From Actinomycetes bacterium (lineage in GTDB: Bacteria > Actinomycetota > Acidimicrobiia > Acidimicrobiales > Acidimicrobiaceae), in NCBI GenBank assembly GCA_021785315.1, contig JAJYFX010000039.1, forward strand, positions 1 to 9,850: a stretch of 9,850 nucleotides of DNA, in the 5' to 3' direction. This document shows positions 5,556-9,850 of this stretch, piece by piece. The position numbers and the translations under genes are program-made. Numbering within the stretch: the first letter of the stretch is position 1; each line of letters begins with the position of its first letter. The notes beneath the pieces were generated by a model. That model was not told where the DNA came from and did not search any database. It saw only the letters and a program-made list of their open reading frames with translations.

Positions 5556-7037
5556 GTGAGAGAGATACGTTTTACGGATACTACGTTTCGAGATGGCCAT
5601 GCGAGCCTCTGGGCTCAGGGAATGCGTACTGGAATGATGCTGGCGCTGGCCAAAGAGATGGACGAAGCCGGCTTTGCTGCAATCGAGGTCATCGCAAACA
5701 GTAATTTCAAAAAATGTGTCAGAGAGCTGCGCGAAAATCCCTGGGAGAGGATCCGCCTGCTAGCTGACTCCCTTCCCAATACGCCGATGGCCGCCATGGC
5801 AGGTGTGGGATCTCCTGCTCCTTTCGGAATGGCTCCACTAGCCCTTCAGAGACTTTATTTCCAGCGTTTGGCGGCAAACGGTATAAGACGGCTTCATCTC
5901 ATGGAAGCGGCAAATGATCTGACCGGTCGTCTGGTCTCCACAGTCTCCTTCGCTCACGAGGCAGGCCTCACGGTGGTTGTTGCCCTCGTGTTCTCCCTCT
6001 CGCCCGTGCACACCGACGAGTACTATGCCCTAAGAGCTAAGCAGGCGGTCGCCGTGGGTGCCGACATGGTCTACCTGAAAGACCCTGGCGGGCTGTTGAC
6101 GCCGGAACGGACCAGAACGATAGTCCCCGCCATTCAAGAAAATCTGAACGGAACTCCCATGGAGTTTCACACGCACTGCACCACCGGGCTTGGACCGGTA
6201 TCCTCGCTGGCGGCAGTGGAGGCCGGCGTCGACACTATTCACACGGCAGTGCCGCCGCTCGCTAACGGCTCTTCGCAGCCGTCGGTCTTCAACGTCGCCG
6301 CGAATCTGCGGGCGCTCGGCTACGGCACCCTTGTCAACGAAGGACCCCTCAGGCGCGCGTCTGAGGACCTGATGGCAATTGCCAGGCGAGAGAATTTTCC
6401 CATTGGGCATCCGTTTGAGTATGACTATGCCCAATACGTGCACCAGGTTCCCGGTGGAGTGATCTCAAACCTTCGCCACCAGCTGCGCCAACTGGGAGCG
6501 GAAAACCGGCTTCCGGAGGTTTTGATCGAAAGCGTCCGAGTGAGAGAAGACCTCGGCTACCCGATCATGGTGACGCCGTTTTCCCAATTTGTTGTCAGCC
6601 AGGCAACGATAAACGTTCTCAACGGCAATCGCTACGAGGTGGTCACCGACGAGGTAATCAAATACACCCTCGGTGAGTATGGCGAGGAGGCCGGCAACGG
6701 GGTTGCAGGCGAGATCCGGGAGACCATTCTCCAACGTCCCAGGGCCATGGAGCTTGCCGAAATCGAGCGCCATGAGCCTACGGTCGATGAGATCCGCGAA
6801 TCGTTCGGAGGCAACATCTCCGATGAGGAGCTCCTTCTCAGGTACGCCGTCGGTGGCGAGACCGACGTGAACGCCATGAGAGAGGTGCGACAACCGTTGG
6901 CATACGCGCCGACGAGAAACCCCATTACCGAACTCGTCGAATCACTTGTCCGCCAGAAGGATTTCAGCCATGTGGAGATCAAAAGGCCGGGCCTTTCACT
7001 CGTTCTCGACGGAGAAGCCGGAGGTCGCTCGAACTGA
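5556..7037 (+). CDS. Biotin-dependent carboxyltransferase-type protein (pyruvate carboxylase B/oxaloacetate decarboxylase alpha-like), no biotin domain
   Basis: This is a 493-residue protein starting at GTG 5556, after GGGGGAACA. The N-terminal TIM barrel (about 1-290) is of the HMGL-like/carboxyltransferase type. DTTFRDGHASLWA starts at residue 8, with metal ligand D8 and substrate-site R12/D13. YLKDPGG has K175, the position that is carbamylated in relatives. EFHTHCTTG has H205 and H207, the metal His pair. The conserved C-terminal carboxylase domain follows: YAQYVHQVPGGVISNL (291-306) and VTPFSQFVVSQATINV (339-354). The K-to-HxH spacing and overall length resemble the transcarboxylase 5S subunit. 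No AMKM biotin attachment motif and no biotin carboxylase are in the window. It may therefore act with a carrier encoded elsewhere, or as a biotin-independent C-C lyase or decarboxylase. It is the first gene of the plus-strand operon, 105 bases before CoA-transferase A. The usual KDMAG motif reads KDPGG. Confidence 0.9.
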   Translation: MREIRFTDTTFRDGHASLWAQGMRTGMMLALAKEMDEAGFAAIEVIANSNFKKCVRELRENPWERIRLLADSLPNTPMAAMAGVGSPAPFGMAPLALQRLYFQRLAANGIRRLHLMEAANDLTGRLVSTVSFAHEAGLTVVVALVFSLSPVHTDEYYALRAKQAVAVGADMVYLKDPGGLLTPERTRTIVPAIQENLNGTPMEFHTHCTTGLGPVSSLAAVEAGVDTIHTAVPPLANGSSQPSVFNVAANLRALGYGTLVNEGPLRRASEDLMAIARRENFPIGHPFEYDYAQYVHQVPGGVISNLRHQLRQLGAENRLPEVLIESVRVREDLGYPIMVTPFSQFVVSQATINVLNGNRYEVVTDEVIKYTLGEYGEEAGNGVAGEIRETILQRPRAMELAEIERHEPTVDEIRESFGGNISDEELLLRYAVGGETDVNAMREVRQPLAYAPTRNPITELVESLVRQKDFSHVEIKRPGLSLVLDGEAGGRSN

Positions 7038-7117
7038 TGCGTAGTCCAAAGGCGGGTCGCGACACGCGCAAAACCAGAATTGACAGAACTGATTTCAATA
7101 ACAAACAGGAGCGATCT

Positions 7118-7150
7118 GTGACCAAGAATATTAGAGGAGCCGATGAGTAG
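7118..7150 (+). other. Possible 10-codon leader ORF overlapping the CoA-transferase A start
   Basis: CAGGAG at about 7106-7111 is followed 6 bases later by GTG (7118), ten sense codons and TAG at 7148-7150. This overlaps the ATG at 7143 in a different frame. It could be a coupling leader or chance. The rest of the 105-base gap (7038-7142) has a palindromic GTCGCGAC (7057-7064) and a TTGACA (7080-7085) with no matching -10. Confidence 0.2.
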
Positions 7151-7793
7151 AACAGAGATCTTCGCCACTGCGGATGACGCAGTCGCCGACATCCCGAACG
7201 GTGCGACAATTCTCTGCGGGGGATTCGGCGGTGCGGGCTATCCGCGCAACCTCGTTGCCGCTCTGGCGGGCAGAAAGGTGACGGGTCTGACGGTTGTGGC
7301 CAACAACGCCGGGCATGAGGCGCTGTTCGAATATGGCGGAGTCAGAAAGGTAGTCTGTTCGTACCCGGTTGGGCCTACTTCGCGAGGTTTCCTCGAGGTG
7401 CTGAACAGGGGTGATGCGGAACTGGAACTAGAGCCGCAAGGCACCCTTGTTGAGAGGATTAGAACCGCCGGGGCAGGTCTTGGCGGATTTCTGACAAAGG
7501 TCGGCATCGGCACTGAGCTGGCGGATGGCAAACAGCTGATCGAAGTTGATGGCGAGGAGTACCTGTTATGCAAGCCCATTAAAGCTGAGTACGCATTGGT
7601 GAAAGCATGGAAGGCCGACCGCTCGGGAAACCTCATCTATCGGCATGCCGCGCGCAACTTCAACGCCGTCATGGCTACGGCGGCACCGATCGCAATTGTA
7701 GAGGTATCAGAGATCGTTGAGGGTTACCTCGATCCTGACTCAATCCATACTTCGGGAGCATTCATAGATAGATTGGTCGTGGTGAACAAGTGA
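7143..7793 (+). CDS. CoA-transferase subunit A (SCOT/3-oxoadipate/acetoacetate CoA-transferase alpha type)
   Basis: This is a 216-residue protein, the usual size for a free-standing alpha subunit. It starts at ATG 7143, with AGAGGAG 3-4 bases upstream. Family marks: NGATILCGGFGGAGYP near residues 19-34, the glycine-rich signature of class I CoA-transferase A subunits with Cys where a Leu/Ile/Val/Met/Phe/Ala residue is usual. LELEPQGTLVERIRTAGAGL (near 95-114) and ALVKAWKADRSGNLIY (near 151-166) follow, the latter a conserved strand-turn of the CoA-binding lobe. It pairs with subunit B at 8671-9339 to move CoA from succinyl- or acetyl-CoA to an acid, in the cytosol; the acceptor is unknown. 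Its stop overlaps the amidohydrolase start by 4 bases (GTGA, 7790-7793). Confidence 0.95.
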   Translation: MSRTEIFATADDAVADIPNGATILCGGFGGAGYPRNLVAALAGRKVTGLTVVANNAGHEALFEYGGVRKVVCSYPVGPTSRGFLEVLNRGDAELELEPQGTLVERIRTAGAGLGGFLTKVGIGTELADGKQLIEVDGEEYLLCKPIKAEYALVKAWKADRSGNLIYRHAARNFNAVMATAAPIAIVEVSEIVEGYLDPDSIHTSGAFIDRLVVVNK

Positions 7794-8674
7794 GCACAAC
7801 AGAATCGTCCTCGTCAACGCAGATCGATTACAGCCAGATTGAAATCTTCGACGTGCACGCCCACGTTCATACGGGCGACAGGGCAAAGCAGTCGCAGCAG
7901 CGAAACGAAGACGCCAAACGTCTTTTCGGTACCCAGAATGAGGCACCAAAAGATGTAGCCGAAGTCTACAAAGGGCTCAACGGGATGGCTATCATTTTCG
8001 ACGTAGATTCTGAGACCACTACAGGACTGAGGATCTCTAACGACGAAGTCGCTGGGCTGGCCCAAAGATCCGGCGGACGCTTGCTCGCCTTCGGCTCCAC
8101 TGACCCGCATAAAGGGGACGAAGCCCTCAAAGAGATAGAGCGCTGCAAGACGCTCGGAATGCGCGGCATGAAGTTTCAGCCCATCACGCAGCGCTTTTCG
8201 CCCGGAAAGAAACGATTCTACCCCATCTGGGAGCTGTGCCAAAGCTTGGGCATGATTGTAATCCTCCACACAGGAGTGACCGCGATCGGAAACGGAGCAC
8301 CTGGAGGAAGGGGGCTCCATCTGAAGTACGGCCAACCATTCCCTGCCATAGACGACATTGCGGCGGAATTTCCAAATCTGCAGATAATCGCAGCCCATCC
8401 TGGCTGGCCTTGGCACGAGGAGCTTGTTGCGATCGCTCGCCATAAGGGGAACGTCTATATCGATCTCTCGGGATGGTCCCCGAAATACCTTCCGGAGACG
8501 ACTCTGCGTTACATGAACTCTGTCATGCCTGAGAAGTTCCTCTTTGGCTCCGACTTTCCGCTCTTCCCGCCAAAGCGCTGGCTCGAGGAGTTCGGACAGC
8601 TAAATCTCAAGGACGAGGTCAGAGGCAAGATCCTGCGGGACAACGCCCTAAAGCTGCTTGGGCTGGTCGAATGA
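7790..8674 (+). CDS. Amidohydrolase_2 family metal-dependent hydrolase/decarboxylase
   Basis: This is a 294-residue protein. GTG 7790 is chosen because it overlaps the previous stop as GTGA, the classic coupling arrangement. A TIM-barrel amidohydrolase is clear: FDVHAHVH with H23 and H25 on strand 1, MRGMKFQ (124-130) on a middle strand, VILHTG with H160, AAHPGWPW with H203, and LFGSDFPLF with the catalytic Asp255. These match the Amidohydrolase_2 group, which includes aromatic-acid decarboxylases (ACMSD, gamma-resorcylate), lactone hydrolases (LigI) and hydratases (LigJ). The short Ser/Thr-rich N-terminus is not a signal peptide. Lying between the two CoA-transferase subunit genes with 4-base overlaps on both sides, it is probably made in step with them and acts on the same metabolite, for example opening a lactone or decarboxylating an acid before or after CoA transfer. 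That role is inference. Confidence 0.93.
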   Translation: MSTTESSSSTQIDYSQIEIFDVHAHVHTGDRAKQSQQRNEDAKRLFGTQNEAPKDVAEVYKGLNGMAIIFDVDSETTTGLRISNDEVAGLAQRSGGRLLAFGSTDPHKGDEALKEIERCKTLGMRGMKFQPITQRFSPGKKRFYPIWELCQSLGMIVILHTGVTAIGNGAPGGRGLHLKYGQPFPAIDDIAAEFPNLQIIAAHPGWPWHEELVAIARHKGNVYIDLSGWSPKYLPETTLRYMNSVMPEKFLFGSDFPLFPPKRWLEEFGQLNLKDEVRGKILRDNALKLLGLVE

Positions 8675-9339
8675 AGGGCGAGATCGAGATGAGCCTGTGG
8701 TCGATGCTGGAGCTTGGAACACGTGTCGCACAAGACGTCGAGCTCAACTGGCTTGTCAATGTCGGCATTGGCATGCCCCAAGTAGCCGTGGAACCTCTGA
8801 CGGAACGGGGAGTCACCCTTCACAGCGAAAATGGGATCATAGGTTTGGGCCCGTCGCCTTCTCCCGGGAATGAAGATCCCGACGTCATAGATGCAGGCAA
8901 GGGATTTGCAACTGTCGTTGCAGGCGGATCGTTCATCGACAGCGTAACCTCGTTCACGCTGATTCGCGGTGGCCGCCTTGATCTGGCGCTGATGGGGGCT
9001 TACGAGGTTTCGGTCAACGGTGACTTGGCCAACTGGCGTTTGCAGGGAAAGAAGATCGCTGGAATCGGCGGTGCCGCGGATCTGGCTCACGGAGCGCGTC
9101 GAGTTTGGATCATCACCAGTCTTTTCTCAAATGACGACACATCGAAGCTCGTGAAGGAGTGCACCCATCCTCTTACAGCGTCAGGAGTAGTAACGCGAAT
9201 CTATTCTGAATACGGCATCTTCGAACCAAGTTGGGACGCCTTCAAAGTTATCTGCTTGGCTGACGGCGTGACGGCGAGTGACCTTTTAGAGCGCGGAGTC
9301 CCGCTGCAAATGCAGGCAGCCTCAAGGTCCGAGAATTAA
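8671..9339 (+). CDS. CoA-transferase subunit B (SCOT/3-oxoadipate CoA-transferase beta type)
   Basis: This is a 222-residue protein, the normal beta-subunit length. It starts at ATG 8671, overlapping the amidohydrolase stop as ATGA; an internal ATG at 8689 is an alternative start. VNVGIGMP (29-36) and LHSENGIIGLGP (50-61) carry the class I beta-subunit signature with the catalytic Glu53, which forms the glutamyl-CoA thioester. DSVTSFTLIRGGRLDLALMG and VNGDLANW continue the conserved core. Beyond that lies an unusual stretch, VWIITSLFSNDDTSKLVKECTHPLTA, which keeps the usual HxxxxxxKxVxxCxxPLT-like pattern only in part: the common EHT before the lysine is not present. The C-terminus is complete. 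The A and B subunits form the active enzyme. The insertion-sequence remnant begins about 12 bases after the stop, so no native terminator is seen. Confidence 0.95.
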   Translation: MKGEIEMSLWSMLELGTRVAQDVELNWLVNVGIGMPQVAVEPLTERGVTLHSENGIIGLGPSPSPGNEDPDVIDAGKGFATVVAGGSFIDSVTSFTLIRGGRLDLALMGAYEVSVNGDLANWRLQGKKIAGIGGAADLAHGARRVWIITSLFSNDDTSKLVKECTHPLTASGVVTRIYSEYGIFEPSWDAFKVICLADGVTASDLLERGVPLQMQAASRSEN

Positions 9340-9850
9340 TGAAAAGGGGCTGTCCAGATAGCGTCATATAGCCCACTCTCTCTTCAACTTTCGCCTTGTC
9401 GCGGGCACGATAAGGGCGTGCAGGATCGACAAAGACCTGGCAGTAATTGGCTAGTTCCATCATTGCACGTGACAGTTTCAGGTCGGTCTTCGAGTTGGTA
9501 ATCACCCCTGCCTTGAGATTGTCCGGCACCAGAGTTTTCACGACGCCGCCGAAGTAATCAAACCCTCTAACAATGCCCCCGGTAAAAGACTCCTGGCTCT
9601 GATCCCGATGGGCTTCAAAGTAGGTGTTTCCAGAACACGCCAAGGTGTCGACGAATACCTCGGCATAAAAGCTCACCTTGTGGGTTCTGCGCTCGTATAT
9701 GGGGATCTTGTCTCCGCAGTAGTCGAGAAATGCCTTTTCTCCAGGTTCGTGGCTAAGAGCCATGGTGAGTTCAGAGTCGTTGCTATATTTGCGGATCGCT
9801 TCGCAGAAGACCGAGTAGCTGTAGTAATTACCGGGATTGTTATCTTTGTA
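9248..9850 (-). pseudogene. istA: IS21-family transposase IstA fragment
   Basis: The minus-strand frame is open from the window edge (9850), so the N-terminus is off-window. It shows the IstA integrase core: GNYYSYSVFCEAIRKY before it, then EPGEKAFLDYCGDKIPIY with the first catalytic Asp (codon 9724-9722), FFGGVVK-type then VPDNLKAGV with the second Asp (near 9523), and RPYRARDKAKVE with the catalytic Glu (9385-9383). IstA proteins normally run on for 150-200 residues after this Glu. Here family similarity ends immediately. The frame passes through a TGT-type end-like sequence at 9351 and stops at 9248, inside the antisense of the CoA-transferase B gene. No istB is present. It is truncated and probably inactive, although all three DDE residues are intact. 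Confidence 0.85.
9351..9850 (-). mobile_element. Truncated IS21-family element, continues off the right edge
   Basis: It holds the istA fragment. The likely boundary is at 9351, where TGTCCAGATAGCGTCATATA begins; IS21-type ends commonly start with TGT. The distance from this end to the istA catalytic Glu codon is about 30 bases, so the istA 3' part and istB are missing. The matching inverted end and the target duplication cannot be seen. Confidence 0.6.

Noticed and set aside
1..9850. CRISPR array, toxin-antitoxin pair, phage or anti-phage defence genes
   Set aside because: No spaced repeat array and no matching protein motifs were found on either strand. The long plus- and minus-strand frames opposite the listed genes look like shadows of those genes.

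Overview
The window (about 54-55% GC by eye) looks like accessory catabolic DNA from a bacterium, most likely an actinobacterium. The hints are mixed ATG/GTG starts, a lipoprotein substrate-binding protein with a Ser/Thr/Ala-rich tether after the lipobox, and extended G-rich ribosome binding sites. An acidophilic Acidimicrobiia-like host would fit, but I hold this with low confidence because no rRNA or taxonomic marker gene is present.

Layout, left to right. (1) 1-903, plus strand: the 3' part of a two-domain cupin protein whose start lies off the left edge. (2) 904-1095: a convergent gap with a large imperfect hairpin. (3) 1096-3475, minus strand: a CocE/NonD-type alpha/beta hydrolase followed by a small single-domain cupin, each with a strong Shine-Dalgarno. 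(4) 3476-3844: a gap with a GC-rich terminator-like hairpin and a possible promoter for the hydrolase. (5) 3845-5116, minus strand: a Liv-type (Peripla_BP_6) ABC substrate-binding lipoprotein with no permease or ATPase genes beside it. (6) 5117-5555: a 440-base divergent regulatory region with a perfect 11-bp direct repeat, candidate promoters on both sides and a leader with competing hairpins. (7) 5556-9339, plus strand: a free-standing biotin-dependent carboxyltransferase-type protein, then CoA-transferase subunit A, an amidohydrolase and CoA-transferase subunit B. The last three overlap by 4 bases at each junction. (8) 9351-9850: a truncated IS21-family element carrying part of istA on the minus strand.

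Inferred logic: the lipoprotein binds a small organic solute. The CocE-like protein, cupins and amidohydrolase transform it by hydrolysis, oxidation, decarboxylation or ring opening. The CoA-transferase pair activates the resulting acid, and the carboxyltransferase-type enzyme acts on a short 2-oxo acid or acyl-CoA. The substrate cannot be read from the sequence. No defence system, CRISPR array, tRNA or rRNA was seen. The most unusual points are the amidohydrolase gene embedded between the two CoA-transferase subunit genes, the apparently altered catalytic triad of the CocE-like protein, the all-histidine-looking metal site of the bicupin, and the duplicated 11-mer in the divergent region.
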